The translations under genes were made by a program, and so were the position numbers. Below the pieces are notes generated by a model that was not told the DNA's origin, did not search any database, and worked only from the letters and a program-made list of their open reading frames with translations. From positions 1 to 64,000 of the forward strand of contig OMXV01000018.1 of assembly GCA_900315075.1 (NCBI GenBank): 64,000 nucleotides of DNA, in the 5' to 3' direction. This document shows, piece by piece, positions 18,909 to 28,603 of the stretch (the stretch's first letter is position 1; the number at the start of each line of letters is the position of its first letter). Origin of the DNA: an uncultured Prevotellaceae bacterium (GTDB lineage: Bacteria; Bacteroidota; Bacteroidia; Bacteroidales; Bacteroidaceae).

Positions 18909-20813
18909 ATGGATAAGAATACAGTAACTGGGTTCCTACTCATCGCAGTGATTATCATTGCTTTCGGCTGGTGCAACAGACCTTCAGAGGAAGATGTTAA
19001 AGCACAGCAAGAACAACAAGCAAGAATCAGACAAGAACAAAAAAAGGCTGCTGAACAGAAGCAGAAAGAAGCAGAACAACGTGAAGCCAATAAGTCAGAC
19101 AGCACGGCACTCTTCTTCTCCGCGCTCAATGGCACCGCCAGTGATGTGATATTGAAGAACGACAAATTGGAACTTACCCTGAGTACAAAGGGTGGTACAC
19201 CGAAAAAAGCCGTTATCAAGGGTTTCAAGGACAAGGATGGAAATCCAGACATCACTCTTTTCAGCGATAGTCTCAAGAACAAGAACGGCTTACCTTACCA
19301 CCAGTTGGAATTCCTTCTTGAGGGGAAAGAGCAGAATTTCTCCACACAGGATTTTTATTTCACTCCCACGGAACAGACCGACAGCACGGTGACTATGGTA
19401 GCCGCTGATGGTAGTCGCAAGATTGAGATGAAATACCTCTTAGGCAAGGACTACATGGTGCACTTCAGTTTCTTGGCCACTGGTATGGAAGGTCTTTTCT
19501 CCACCAGTACCAAGACCATGAACATCGAGTGGCACGACATGTGCAAGCAGCAGGAGAAAGGCCATTCTTTCGAAAACTATCGTTCATCGCTCACTTACAA
19601 AGAGAAGGGCTCTGGCACTGACTACCTAAGTGAAACATCCGACAAGAAAGAGACCATCGAAGAGGCTTTGGACTGGGTGGCCTTCAAAAACCAGTTCTTT
19701 AGCGCTGTGATGATAGCCAAGGACGAGTTCTCCGAGAATGCTGAATTGCGCAGCACCCCATGGGACAAGAGCACTGGCTATCTGAAGGAATACAATGCCA
19801 GTCTGAAAACCACTTTCGACCCCAAGGGCAAAACTGCCACAGAATTGGAATTCTACTATGGTCCCAACGACTTCAACCTGCTGAAACAGGTGGAGAAGGA
19901 AAGCACATTCGAGAAAGACCTGAAGATGGAGCGCCTTGTATATCTTGGCTGGCCTCTCTTCCGCATCATCAACCGCTGGTTCACGCTGTATGTGTTTGAC
20001 TGGCTCACCAAGTGGGGTCTCAACATGGGTATCGTGCTGATACTTATCACCCTTCTCTTAAAGGTCATCACCTATCCATTGGTGAAAAAGACTTACATGA
20101 ACTCTGCCAAGATGCGTGTGCTGAAGCCAAAACTCGAAGAGGCCACCAAGCAATACGACAAACCTGAAGACCAGATGCAGAAGCAGCAGGCGATGATGCA
20201 GCTGTACTCACAGTATGGCGTGAGCCCATTGAGTGGCTGTCTGCCGATGCTCATTCAGATGCCTATCTGGATTGCCATGTTCAACTTTGTTCCTAATGCC
20301 ATCCAGTTGCGTGGCGAGAGTTTCCTCTGGATTAACGACCTCTCGACCTACGACCCCATTCTCCAATGGAGTAGTGACCTTTGGCTCATCGGCGACCACC
20401 TGTCGCTCACCTGTATCCTCTTCTGCGTGTCCAACGTACTCTACACACTGATGACCATGCGCCAGCAGCGCGACCAGATGGTAGGTCAGCAGGCCAGTCA
20501 GATGAAAGTAATGCAATGGATGATGTTCCTCATGCCAGTGATGTTCTTCTTCATGTTCAACAACTACTCTGCCGGTCTGAACTTCTACTACTTCATCTCC
20601 CTGTTCTGTAGTGCCGCAATTATGTTCATCCTGCGCAAGACTACCAACGACGATAAACTTCTCGCCATCCTCGAGGCAAAATATAAGGAAAATAAGAACA
20701 AGCCCAAGAAAACCAGCGGACTGGCCGCACGTCTGGAAGCTATGCAAAAACAGCAGCAGGAAATGCAACGCCGCCGCGAGGAACTGGAGCGTAAAAAGAA
20801 AGGACTCAAATAA
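18909..20813 (+). CDS. yidC: Membrane protein insertase YidC
   Basis: A 634-residue inner-membrane insertase that folds and inserts membrane proteins, with or without SecYEG. The N-terminal anchor (VTGFLLIAVIIIAFGW) is followed by a Gln/Lys-rich coiled-coil stretch (about 30-65) and the large periplasmic beta-sandwich domain (about 80-340). The conserved Oxa1 core has five membrane segments, starting near LTKWGLNMGIVLILITLLLKVITYPL, then MLIQMPIWIAMF and MFLMPVMFFFMFNNYSAGLNFYY. The C-terminus is basic (RREELERKKKGLK), as expected for ribosome contact. The stop overlaps the next start by one base (TAATG), so it is cotranscribed with the S9 peptidase. Confidence 0.97.
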   Translation: MDKNTVTGFLLIAVIIIAFGWCNRPSEEDVKAQQEQQARIRQEQKKAAEQKQKEAEQREANKSDSTALFFSALNGTASDVILKNDKLELTLSTKGGTPKKAVIKGFKDKDGNPDITLFSDSLKNKNGLPYHQLEFLLEGKEQNFSTQDFYFTPTEQTDSTVTMVAADGSRKIEMKYLLGKDYMVHFSFLATGMEGLFSTSTKTMNIEWHDMCKQQEKGHSFENYRSSLTYKEKGSGTDYLSETSDKKETIEEALDWVAFKNQFFSAVMIAKDEFSENAELRSTPWDKSTGYLKEYNASLKTTFDPKGKTATELEFYYGPNDFNLLKQVEKESTFEKDLKMERLVYLGWPLFRIINRWFTLYVFDWLTKWGLNMGIVLILITLLLKVITYPLVKKTYMNSAKMRVLKPKLEEATKQYDKPEDQMQKQQAMMQLYSQYGVSPLSGCLPMLIQMPIWIAMFNFVPNAIQLRGESFLWINDLSTYDPILQWSSDLWLIGDHLSLTCILFCVSNVLYTLMTMRQQRDQMVGQQASQMKVMQWMMFLMPVMFFFMFNNYSAGLNFYYFISLFCSAAIMFILRKTTNDDKLLAILEAKYKENKNKPKKTSGLAARLEAMQKQQQEMQRRREELERKKKGLK

Positions 20814-22978
20814 TGAACAAATCGATAATTGTAGCGGCAGCCATTGCCTGTGTATGCTGCTTGCCCTCAGTAGCCCAAAACAAAGTGAACATCGGTAAAA
20901 GTAAAATTACCCTGAAGAGCGACCTACTCTCCCCAGAGGGGCTGTGGGCCATGGGGCGCATCGCCAGTTATGCCCCCTCGTCCGACGGTAGCCAGATTAT
21001 CTATCAGGTGGGGTACTATAGTGTTGAGGAAAATAAAAGCCATCACGTGCTATGCACCATCAATGCCGATGGTACTGGCCAACGCCAATTGACTCAAGAT
21101 GCCGAAAACGAGACCGACCCTGCCTGGGTGGGTGGCCGCATCGCCTTTATCCGTGGCGGTGAGATATGGACAATGAATGCCGACGGCAGCGACCGTCGCC
21201 AACTGAGCAAGACCGATGGCAGCGTAGAAGGATTCAAATTCTCTCCTGATGGCACCCGTGTCATCATCCTCAAGTCGATGCCATTCCATGAGATTATCAA
21301 GGAGAATCCCAAGGACCTGCCCAAGGCTACCGGCCGCTTGGTCACCGACCTGATGTATCGCCACTGGGACCACTATGTGGAGAGCATCCAACATCCTTTC
21401 GTGGCCGATGTCACTGCCGATGGTATCAGCGAGGGCATTGACATTCTGGAAGGCGAGCCATACGAGTGCCCAATGGAACCATTTGGTGGCATCGAGCAGT
21501 TGGACTGGAGCCCCGACTCCAAAACCATCGCCTATACCTGTCGCAAGAAGACAGGCCGTCTCTACTCCATCTCCACCGACTCCGACATCTATATATATAA
21601 TGTGGAGCAGAAAACCACCCGCAACCTGTGTAAGCCCGAGGGTTACCAAGACCCAGAGGTAGATGTCACGAAAACCCTCCGCGACCAGGCAGTAAACGCT
21701 CCCGAGAACCTGCAGAATAACCCTGGCTACGACCAGAATCCACAATTCTCACCCGACGGCAAGTATATTGCATGGCAGAGCATGGCCCGCGACGGCTATG
21801 AGGCCGACCGCAACCGCCTTTGTGTCTATGAATTGGCTACAGGCAAGAAACAGTATATGAGTGAGGCGTTTGACTCTGATGTCGATGGTTTCTGCTGGAG
21901 CGACAACAAGGATGCTATGATTTATTTCACCGGTGTATGGCATGGCACCTACAACATCTATTCTATTAGCAAGAAAGGTGAATTGAAACAACTCACCGAT
22001 ATAGTGGCCGACTTCGGTTCGTTGCAGATGCTGGGCGACGGCAAGCGTATCATTGCCGAGCGCCACGACTACACAGCCCCTGCCGACCTTTATATCGTCA
22101 CCCCCAACTCCAAATCACCTCAAAAGACAGCTATCCAACAACTTACCTATGAGAATAAGCACATCCTCGACCAGTTGGCAAAACCCACCGTTGGAAAACG
22201 TTGGGTAAAAACCACCGACAATAAGGATATGCTCTACTGGGTAATACTACCACCACACTTTGATGCCTCAAAGAAATATCCCACCCTGCTCTTCTGCGAG
22301 GGAGGTCCACAAAGCCCCGTGTCGCAATTCTGGAGCTATCGTTGGAATTTCATGATTATGGCTTCACAGGGTTATGTGGTTGTCGCCCCCAACCGCCACG
22401 GCCTTCCTGGTTTTGGCTCTGAGTGGTGTGAGGAAATCAGCGGCGACTGGACAGGCCAGTGCATGAGTGACTATCTTGTGGCCATCGACGATGCCGCAAA
22501 GAATCTACCCTACGTAGACCGCGACCACTTAGGTGCCGTGGGTGCCTCGTTTGGTGGTTTCAGCGTCTATTATCTCGCCGGTCACCATGACAAGCGCTTC
22601 AAGTGCTTCATTGCCCACGACGGTGCCTTCAACCTCGAGGCCATGTACACCGAGACCGAGGAGAACTGGTTCAGCAACTGGGAATACGACGATGCCTACT
22701 GGAACAAAGACCAGACAGCCAACGCCCGTAAGACCTACGAGAACTCCCCCCATCGCTTTGTAGATAAATGGGACACCCCCATCCTCTGCATCCATGGCGA
22801 GAAAGACTACCGCATCAATGCCACCCAGGGTATGAGTGCTTTCAATGCCGCACGCATGAAGGGCATCGAGGCCGAGCTGCTCATCTTCCCCGACGAGAAC
22901 CACTGGGTATTGAAACCCCAGAACGGTATTCTCTGGCAGCGCACCTACTTCAACTGGCTCGACCGCTGGCTAAAATAG
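20813..22978 (+). CDS. S9 family prolyl oligopeptidase / dipeptidyl peptidase
   Basis: A 721-residue exported serine peptidase. It begins with a signal peptide (MNKSIIVAAAIACVCCLPSVA), then a seven-bladed beta-propeller of about 380 residues with WD40-like blades (PSSDGSQIIYQV, FSPDGTRVIILK, FSPDGKYIAWQS). The alpha/beta-hydrolase domain follows: the nucleophile is S579 in GASFGGFS, the acid D665 in HGEKDYRI, and the base H697 in DENHWVL. Such enzymes clip dipeptides from oligopeptides in the periplasm. With the downstream MFS and POT transporters this suggests use of peptides as nutrients. The start overlaps the yidC stop. Substrate preference cannot be told from the sequence. Confidence 0.93.
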   Translation: MNKSIIVAAAIACVCCLPSVAQNKVNIGKSKITLKSDLLSPEGLWAMGRIASYAPSSDGSQIIYQVGYYSVEENKSHHVLCTINADGTGQRQLTQDAENETDPAWVGGRIAFIRGGEIWTMNADGSDRRQLSKTDGSVEGFKFSPDGTRVIILKSMPFHEIIKENPKDLPKATGRLVTDLMYRHWDHYVESIQHPFVADVTADGISEGIDILEGEPYECPMEPFGGIEQLDWSPDSKTIAYTCRKKTGRLYSISTDSDIYIYNVEQKTTRNLCKPEGYQDPEVDVTKTLRDQAVNAPENLQNNPGYDQNPQFSPDGKYIAWQSMARDGYEADRNRLCVYELATGKKQYMSEAFDSDVDGFCWSDNKDAMIYFTGVWHGTYNIYSISKKGELKQLTDIVADFGSLQMLGDGKRIIAERHDYTAPADLYIVTPNSKSPQKTAIQQLTYENKHILDQLAKPTVGKRWVKTTDNKDMLYWVILPPHFDASKKYPTLLFCEGGPQSPVSQFWSYRWNFMIMASQGYVVVAPNRHGLPGFGSEWCEEISGDWTGQCMSDYLVAIDDAAKNLPYVDRDHLGAVGASFGGFSVYYLAGHHDKRFKCFIAHDGAFNLEAMYTETEENWFSNWEYDDAYWNKDQTANARKTYENSPHRFVDKWDTPILCIHGEKDYRINATQGMSAFNAARMKGIEAELLIFPDENHWVLKPQNGILWQRTYFNWLDRWLK

Positions 22979-23100
22979 GGGTAAGTGGTGAGAGGTAAGA
23001 GATTACCTATACTGCTCACAGCCATCAAAAATCATAGTAACGTCACTATAGTTACTATAGTCACTATAGAAACAATAAAAAAAACAAAAAAACAATAGCA
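22979..23100. repeat. Short repeats before the first MFS gene
   Basis: GTGGTGAGAGGTAAGAG at 22985 is a module shared with other gaps. 23037-23070 holds CACTATAGTTACTATAGT direct and inverted repeats. No terminator is evident, so read-through from the peptidase gene is possible. Confidence 0.5.
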
Positions 23101-24726
23101 ATGACTACCAACTCCATTCAAAAAACACTACGCGACTCTGCCGCCATGCGCTGGACAGCGCTTTTGCTGCTGGCACTCGCCATGTTCTGCTCGTATATCT
23201 TCATGGATATACTGTCGCCTATCAAAAACTTGATGGAATCAACCCGCGGATGGGACTCCAGTGCATTTGGCACCATGCAAGGCTCTGAGGTGTTCCTCAA
23301 CGTGTTTGTATTCTTCCTGATTTTCGCAGGTATCATCCTCGATAAAATGGGTGTCCGCTTCACAGCAGTACTCTCAGGAGCTGTGATGCTCGTAGGCGCC
23401 ATTATCAAATGGTATGCTGTGAGCGAATCGTTTATGGGCAGCGGACTGGAGACCTGGTTTACCAACAACCTTAACTACATCCCTGGCTTCGACGAACTGG
23501 GTGTCTCGCCCTTCTACGAGGGCATGCCCGCCTCAGCGAAATTTGCCGCCTGTGGCTTTATGATTTTCGGTTGTGGTTGCGAGATGGCTGGTATCACCGT
23601 TAGCCGCGGTATCGTGAAATGGTTCAAGGGCCGCGAGATGGCTCTTGCCATGGGTAGCGAGATGGCCCTTGCCCGTCTGGGTGTTGCCACCTGTATGATT
23701 TTCTCACCCTTCTTCGCTAAATTGGGTGGTCAGGTAAGTGTTTCTCGTTCAGTGGCTTTTGGTGTAGTGCTCATGTGCATCGCCCTGATTATGTTTATCG
23801 TGTATTTCTTCATGGACAAGAAACTCGATGCCCAAACTGGCGAGGCAGAAGAGAAAGACGACCCCTTCAAAATCAGCGACATTGGCAAGATTCTCTCCGA
23901 CAGTGGTTTCTGGCTCGTGGCCTTGCTCTGTGTGCTGTATTACTCGGCCATCTTCCCGTTCCAGAAATATGCCGTCAACATGCTTCAGTGCAACCTCACG
24001 CTGGTAGAACCTGATAAGAATTCATTCTGGGCAAGTCAGTCAGTGACCATCTATCAATACATCATCATGCTTGTTGTGGCTATTGCTGGTTTTGCCTCCA
24101 ATTTCCAAAAGAAAGCCAATCTGAAATATGGTCTTTTAGGAGTCTCCATCATCGCTCTTATCGCATACTGCTACATGGGTTATATGCGTCAGTCGGCAGA
24201 GAGCGTCTTCGCCGTATTCCCATTATTGGCCGTGCTGATTACTCCTATTTTGGGTAGTTATGTTGATCATAAGGGCAAGGCTGCTTCGATGCTGGTGTTA
24301 GGTTCGTTGCTACTTATTGGTTGCCACCTCACATTTGCTTTCATACTGCCTGTCTTCAAGGGTAATGCCGTCGGCGGCATTATCATAGCCTATATCACCA
24401 TTCTGGTGTTGGGTTCCTCCTTCTCATTGGTACCTGCATCATTATGGCCAAGTGTACCCAAACTTGTGGATTCCAAGGTGATTGGTTCTGCTTACGCACT
24501 GATTTTCTGGATTCAGAATATCGGCCTGTGGCTTTTTCCACTGCTCATTGGCAAGGTGCTCGACAAGACGAATCCAGGTGTGGAAGACCCAACACAATAC
24601 GACTACACATGGCCTCTGGTGATGCTTGCCTGCTTAGGTGTGGCAGCCCTCATTCTGGGATTGGCACTCAAAGTCGTGGACAAGAAGAAAGGCATCGGCC
24701 TGGAAGAGCCTAATATCAAGGAGTAA
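23101..24726 (+). CDS. MFS transporter (first of a tandem pair)
   Basis: A 541-residue polytopic inner-membrane protein with about 12 membrane segments and a cytoplasmic loop at about 245-260 (DAQTGEAEEKDDPF). The MFS signature between segments 2 and 3 appears as GIILDKMGVRFT. A characteristic second-half motif FSLVPASLWPSVPKLV is shared with the next gene. It is related over its whole length to its neighbour, so the two are an old tandem duplication. The substrate is not identifiable. The position after a dipeptidyl peptidase and before a POT transporter makes peptides or amino acids plausible. Confidence 0.9.
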   Translation: MTTNSIQKTLRDSAAMRWTALLLLALAMFCSYIFMDILSPIKNLMESTRGWDSSAFGTMQGSEVFLNVFVFFLIFAGIILDKMGVRFTAVLSGAVMLVGAIIKWYAVSESFMGSGLETWFTNNLNYIPGFDELGVSPFYEGMPASAKFAACGFMIFGCGCEMAGITVSRGIVKWFKGREMALAMGSEMALARLGVATCMIFSPFFAKLGGQVSVSRSVAFGVVLMCIALIMFIVYFFMDKKLDAQTGEAEEKDDPFKISDIGKILSDSGFWLVALLCVLYYSAIFPFQKYAVNMLQCNLTLVEPDKNSFWASQSVTIYQYIIMLVVAIAGFASNFQKKANLKYGLLGVSIIALIAYCYMGYMRQSAESVFAVFPLLAVLITPILGSYVDHKGKAASMLVLGSLLLIGCHLTFAFILPVFKGNAVGGIIIAYITILVLGSSFSLVPASLWPSVPKLVDSKVIGSAYALIFWIQNIGLWLFPLLIGKVLDKTNPGVEDPTQYDYTWPLVMLACLGVAALILGLALKVVDKKKGIGLEEPNIKE

Positions 24727-24734
24727 GTTTCTAG

Positions 24735-24812
24735 GATTTCCGAATACTCGGAATACCCGGAATACTCCGAGTACTCCGATCACTCTGAGTACTCCGATTA
24801 CTCCGATTATTT
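24735..24812 (+). repeat. ACTCCGAGTACTCCGA repeat tract
   Basis: Between the MFS genes, units like GAATACTCGG, AATACTCCGAGTACTCCGA and CACTCTGAGTACTCCGA follow each other. A related tract lies inside the next gene at about 25542-25592. Confidence 0.8.
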
Positions 24813-24824
24813 AAGCAATAATCC

Positions 24825-26267
24825 ATGCAAAAGTCCATGAACACCCCTTTGCGTCGCTGGACCGTGCTTGTCATCGCTGCATTGGTCATGATGATGGGGT
24901 ATGTATTCTGGGATATTGTCTCTCCGCTATCGACTACCCTGAAAGCCACCCCCGAGGAGGGAGGTATGGGGTGGACGGCAGCGGAGTATGGCTTTTATGC
25001 CGGCAGCTATAGCATCTTCAACATCTTCCTGCTGATGCTTTTCTTTGGCGGCATCATCCTCGACAAATGTGGCATCCGTTTTACGGGATTATTGGCCACG
25101 GGGATGATGTTAGGTGGTTCTGTCATCAACTACCTCGCTGTGACTGTCATCCCTTGCGACAGTTATGCCGACCTCAGTTTCACATTGTTTGGACTGATTC
25201 CCTCACACATCAAAGTACAAGTGCTGATAGCTGCATTAGGCTTTGGCATGTTTGGTGTAGGTTGCGATATCACGGGTATCACCGTCTCGAAGATTGTCAC
25301 CAAATGGTTCACTGGACGTGAGTTAGCCACCGCCATGGGCGTTCAAGTGGCCATGGCACGTTTAGGAACTGCCAGCGCCATCAGCATGAGTCCCGTTATT
25401 GCCAATGCCTATGGTCTCTCCGCCCCTATTCTGGTGGGTGCCACCCTGTTGCTGTTAGGATTTGTCCTTTTCATCGTCTATATCCTAATGGACAAGCGCA
25501 TCGATCGGGAGCAGCGTGCATCGGTGAAAGCATCAGAGGGCTCAGATTCATCGGAATCTTCGGAGTACTCCGAGTATTCAGAGCACTCAGAAGATGCTGC
25601 AAATAAAAATGATGACAAATTCACCTTTCGCGACTTCCTCACGGTGCTTCGCAATCCCGGCTTCTGGCTGATTGCCCTGCTGTGTGTGGCATTCTACTCC
25701 AGTCTGCGGCCATTCCTGAAATTCGCCACCGATGTGCTTGTCAACAATTACGGTATGGACAAGGAGACGGCTGGTTGGGTAACCTCCATCCTCCCCTATG
25801 GCACCATCGTGCTCACTCCTTTGTTTGGTGTTCTCTACGACCGCTTAGGGCGAGGGTCTCTGCTCATGCTGATAGGTTGTGTGATTGTCACGCTCTGTCA
25901 CGTATGCTTAGCATTGCCATTACTTGAGCATACGTGGATGGTGATGGTCATCATGGTGCTCTATGGCGTGTCTTTTTCCTTGGTGCCAAGTGCCATGTGG
26001 CCAAGTGTCCCTAAAATTGTTCCACTGAAACAATTAGGCACTGCCTACAGTATTATTTATTATGTGCAAAACATCGGTCTGATGCTGGTACCTATGCTGG
26101 TGGGAAACATCATCGATGCCAATACCGACACCACTGGCCACGTAGATTACACCCTCCCGATGGTGGTGTTTGCACTGCTTGGTATTGCCGCCATCATTCT
26201 TTCCCTTCTACTTATGGTCTCCGACAAGCGCCACCATTATGGCCTTTGGGAGAGGAACATACAATAA
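24825..26267 (+). CDS. MFS transporter (second of a tandem pair)
   Basis: A 480-residue MFS protein with about 12 membrane segments, paralogous to the preceding gene: GIILDKCGIRFTGLLATG matches the MFS loop 2-3 signature, and FSLVPSAMWPSVPKIV is shared. The central cytoplasmic loop (about residues 228-265) carries an acidic Ser-rich linker, SDSSESSEYSEYSEHSED (about 240-257). It is encoded by DNA of the same repeat type as the intergenic tract just upstream, so it looks like an expanded or inserted repeat kept in frame. The substrate is unknown. Confidence 0.9.
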   Translation: MQKSMNTPLRRWTVLVIAALVMMMGYVFWDIVSPLSTTLKATPEEGGMGWTAAEYGFYAGSYSIFNIFLLMLFFGGIILDKCGIRFTGLLATGMMLGGSVINYLAVTVIPCDSYADLSFTLFGLIPSHIKVQVLIAALGFGMFGVGCDITGITVSKIVTKWFTGRELATAMGVQVAMARLGTASAISMSPVIANAYGLSAPILVGATLLLLGFVLFIVYILMDKRIDREQRASVKASEGSDSSESSEYSEYSEHSEDAANKNDDKFTFRDFLTVLRNPGFWLIALLCVAFYSSLRPFLKFATDVLVNNYGMDKETAGWVTSILPYGTIVLTPLFGVLYDRLGRGSLLMLIGCVIVTLCHVCLALPLLEHTWMVMVIMVLYGVSFSLVPSAMWPSVPKIVPLKQLGTAYSIIYYVQNIGLMLVPMLVGNIIDANTDTTGHVDYTLPMVVFALLGIAAIILSLLLMVSDKRHHYGLWERNIQ

Positions 26268-26271
26268 AACT

Positions 26272-26736
26272 ATGACTGAGGATAAGGGTAATAATCACGT
26301 TGAGATAAAGCATAGCACAGAAAAAGAAAGTTCTCTGCCATACATTATCTTTTACATCATAGTAGCTATCATTTCCCATTTGGTGAGACCATGGAATGAG
26401 CACCCGGAAATGGCTATTACAATCATTATCCTTGCAGTCATTCTAATTCCTATTGTAATAATGAGAGTCATGGCTCACAATGAAAATGTCGGTAAAGATA
26501 TCACAGTCATTACCATCGACGATGGCATTCTGACCTACGATGGGAAGTCTATTGACTTAAGAGATGTGACAGGTATCTCCACAGACTACGAATACGATTT
26601 GGTGGAATTACTCTACCCAGGAAAAAGGTTTGGCTCTCGAACTTTTAGCATCAAATATACAGAAACTGACCTTTCTGAAGAAGAACTTATTGCCATCATT
26701 CGACATCAGATGATACTCGTAGGCAACACTCATTGA
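26272..26736 (+). CDS. Small membrane protein, unknown function
   Basis: A 154-residue protein that I do not recognise. The N-terminal 25 residues are polar. Two close hydrophobic segments (about 25-42, IIFYIIVAIISHLV, and 52-69, AITIIILAVILIPIVIM) follow, then a soluble C-terminal domain of about 80 residues with alternating strands (VITIDDGILTYDGKSIDLRDVTGIS) reminiscent of bacterial PH-like domains. The start at 26272 lies 4 bases after the MFS stop, so it is probably translated from the same mRNA. A link to the transporter is inference. Confidence 0.7.
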   Translation: MTEDKGNNHVEIKHSTEKESSLPYIIFYIIVAIISHLVRPWNEHPEMAITIIILAVILIPIVIMRVMAHNENVGKDITVITIDDGILTYDGKSIDLRDVTGISTDYEYDLVELLYPGKRFGSRTFSIKYTETDLSEEELIAIIRHQMILVGNTH

Positions 26737-26848
26737 TTAGTTGTTAAGTTTTTATGAGTTATTTGTATATAGGAAGAAGGTGCCATACAGTTTTTGTGGT
26801 TATGAGCAGAAAAAACATGCTATTATTTCAATATTTGTATAAAAATTT

Positions 26849-26878
26849 GCAAATATCGTGACTATTTCCGATATTTGC
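26849..26878. promoter_or_regulatory. Inverted repeat upstream of POT transporter 1
   Basis: GCAAATATCG (26849-26858) and CGATATTTGC (26869-26878) are perfect 10-bp arms separated by 10 bases, centre to centre two helical turns. It lies 79-108 bases before the gene, and the right arm contains GATATTTG, one base off a -7 box. It could be an operator for a dimeric regulator. Confidence 0.5.
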
Positions 26879-26956
26879 ATGATGTTTCGCAAGATACGAA
26901 CTAAGCAGCATGAAATCTCAAATCTAAAAAACTCATAACTAAAAAACTCATAAACT

Positions 26957-28522
26957 ATGTTTTCAAATCATCCAAAAGGACTGATTCCCGCCGCCTTGAG
27001 TAACATGGGCGAGCGATTCGGCTACTACATCATGAACGCAGTGTTGCTGCTGTTTCTATGTTCAAAATTTGGCCTTAGTGACGGAACGAGTGGTGTCATC
27101 TACTCAGTATTCTATGCTGGCATCTATGTGCTGAGTCTTGTGGGTGGTATCATTGCCGACCGCACACAAAACTACAAGGGTACCATCCGCACAGGTCTAA
27201 TCATCATGGCATTAGGCTATGTACTTATGGCCATTCCCATCATGGCGACCAAAGACAATTCCACATGGCTGCTGGCATTCACCTGTTTCGCCTTGTTCCT
27301 GATTGCCTTCGGTAATGGTTTGTTCAAGGGCAACCTGCAGGCCATTGTTGGACAGATGTACGACAACTTTGAGGTCGAAGCCGCCAAGAAAGGTCCCGAT
27401 GCATTGGCTGCCGTACAAGGAAAGCGCGACAGTGGTTTCCAGATTTTCTATGTTTTCATCAACATCGGTGGTCTGATTGCCCCCTTCATTGCTCCCTATC
27501 TGCGCTCATGGTGGCTTGGTGAGAATGGCTTGACCTATAATGCTGAGTTACCAGCTCTCTGCCATCAATTTATCGACGGTGCTAGTGCAATGACTGCCGA
27601 GGCAATGAACAACCTCAACCTCTTGGCCAGTCAGGTGAGCAATGGTGCTCCTATTGCCGATATGGGCGACTTCTGCAGCAATTATCTGAATGTCTTCAAC
27701 ACTGGCGTACACTATTCGTTTATCGCCTCTGTCTGCGCCATGCTGATTTCGCTTGCCATTTTCATGTTCTATCAGAAGATATTCCCAACTCCTGCCAAGA
27801 AAGAGGCTGCCGCTGCTGTGGGATATACCGCAGAGGAAAAGGCATCTATGGCCAAGGAAATCAAGCAACGTATGTATGCTCTGTTTGCAGTATTAGGAAT
27901 TGCCATATTCTTCTGGTTCTCCTTCCATCAGAATGGTCAGTCGTTGTCGGTATTCGCTCGCGACTTCGTAAAGACCGACTCCATCGCACCAGAAATCTGG
28001 CAGGCAGTGAATCCATTCTTCGTGATTGTGCTCACTCCGATTATTATGGCAATCTTTGCAGCATTGAGCCGCCGTGGCAAAGAGATTTCCACACCGCGCA
28101 AAATTGCATACGGTATGGGCATCGCCGGTTTGGCATACCTGTTCCTGGTGCTCTATTCCATGATGTCGGGCTATCCCTCTGGCGAGGAATTCAAGGCGAT
28201 GGATGTGGCTGCCAAGGAAGGTTTGAAAGCAGGTCCCTGGGTGCTCATTGTCACCTATTTCTTCCTCACCGTAGCAGAACTATTCATCTCCCCACTGGGT
28301 CTCTCCTTCGTCTCGAAGGTTGCTCCGAAGCATCTGCAAGGTCTCTGTCAGGGTCTGTGGCTTGGCGCCACCGCCGTAGGCAACCTGCTCATCTGGTTGG
28401 GTCCGGTGATGTACAATGCATGGCCACTATGGATGTGCTGGGCCGTCTTCCTCGCCGTCTGCCTCATCTCCATGGGTGTGATGTTCGGCATGGTGAAATG
28501 GCTGGAGCGCGTCACCGAATGA
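26957..28522 (+). CDS. POT-family proton-dependent peptide transporter 1
   Basis: A 521-residue inner-membrane transporter importing di- and tripeptides with protons. The N-terminal NMGERFGYYIMNAVLLLFL contains the ExxERFxYY motif of the PTR2/POT family, with two signature helices. Further family features are GLFKGNLQAIVGQMY (PTR2 signature region), DSGFQIFYVFINIGGLIAPF, and FFWFSFHQNGQSLSVFARDF in the second half. ELFISPLGLSFVSKVAPKHLQG is also conserved. There are about 12-14 membrane segments. It is a close paralogue of the protein at 38633-40168; the CRISPR-Cas locus lies between them. A strong terminator follows. Confidence 0.95.
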   Translation: MFSNHPKGLIPAALSNMGERFGYYIMNAVLLLFLCSKFGLSDGTSGVIYSVFYAGIYVLSLVGGIIADRTQNYKGTIRTGLIIMALGYVLMAIPIMATKDNSTWLLAFTCFALFLIAFGNGLFKGNLQAIVGQMYDNFEVEAAKKGPDALAAVQGKRDSGFQIFYVFINIGGLIAPFIAPYLRSWWLGENGLTYNAELPALCHQFIDGASAMTAEAMNNLNLLASQVSNGAPIADMGDFCSNYLNVFNTGVHYSFIASVCAMLISLAIFMFYQKIFPTPAKKEAAAAVGYTAEEKASMAKEIKQRMYALFAVLGIAIFFWFSFHQNGQSLSVFARDFVKTDSIAPEIWQAVNPFFVIVLTPIIMAIFAALSRRGKEISTPRKIAYGMGIAGLAYLFLVLYSMMSGYPSGEEFKAMDVAAKEGLKAGPWVLIVTYFFLTVAELFISPLGLSFVSKVAPKHLQGLCQGLWLGATAVGNLLIWLGPVMYNAWPLWMCWAVFLAVCLISMGVMFGMVKWLERVTE

Positions 28523-28553
28523 CAATGTAATATTGAAGATTGACAATTATAAC

Positions 28554-28594
28554 AAAGCCGACTTCCGTGGTGTACGGGAGTCGGCTTTGTTTTT
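28554..28594 (+). terminator. Terminator of POT transporter 1
   Basis: AAAGCCGACTTCCGT and ACGGGAGTCGGCTTT pair with one mismatch and are followed by GTTTTTG. A similar T-run on the other strand may also let it act against read-through from the tracrRNA side. Confidence 0.88.
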
Positions 28595-28603
28595 GAAAAA
28601 CAT

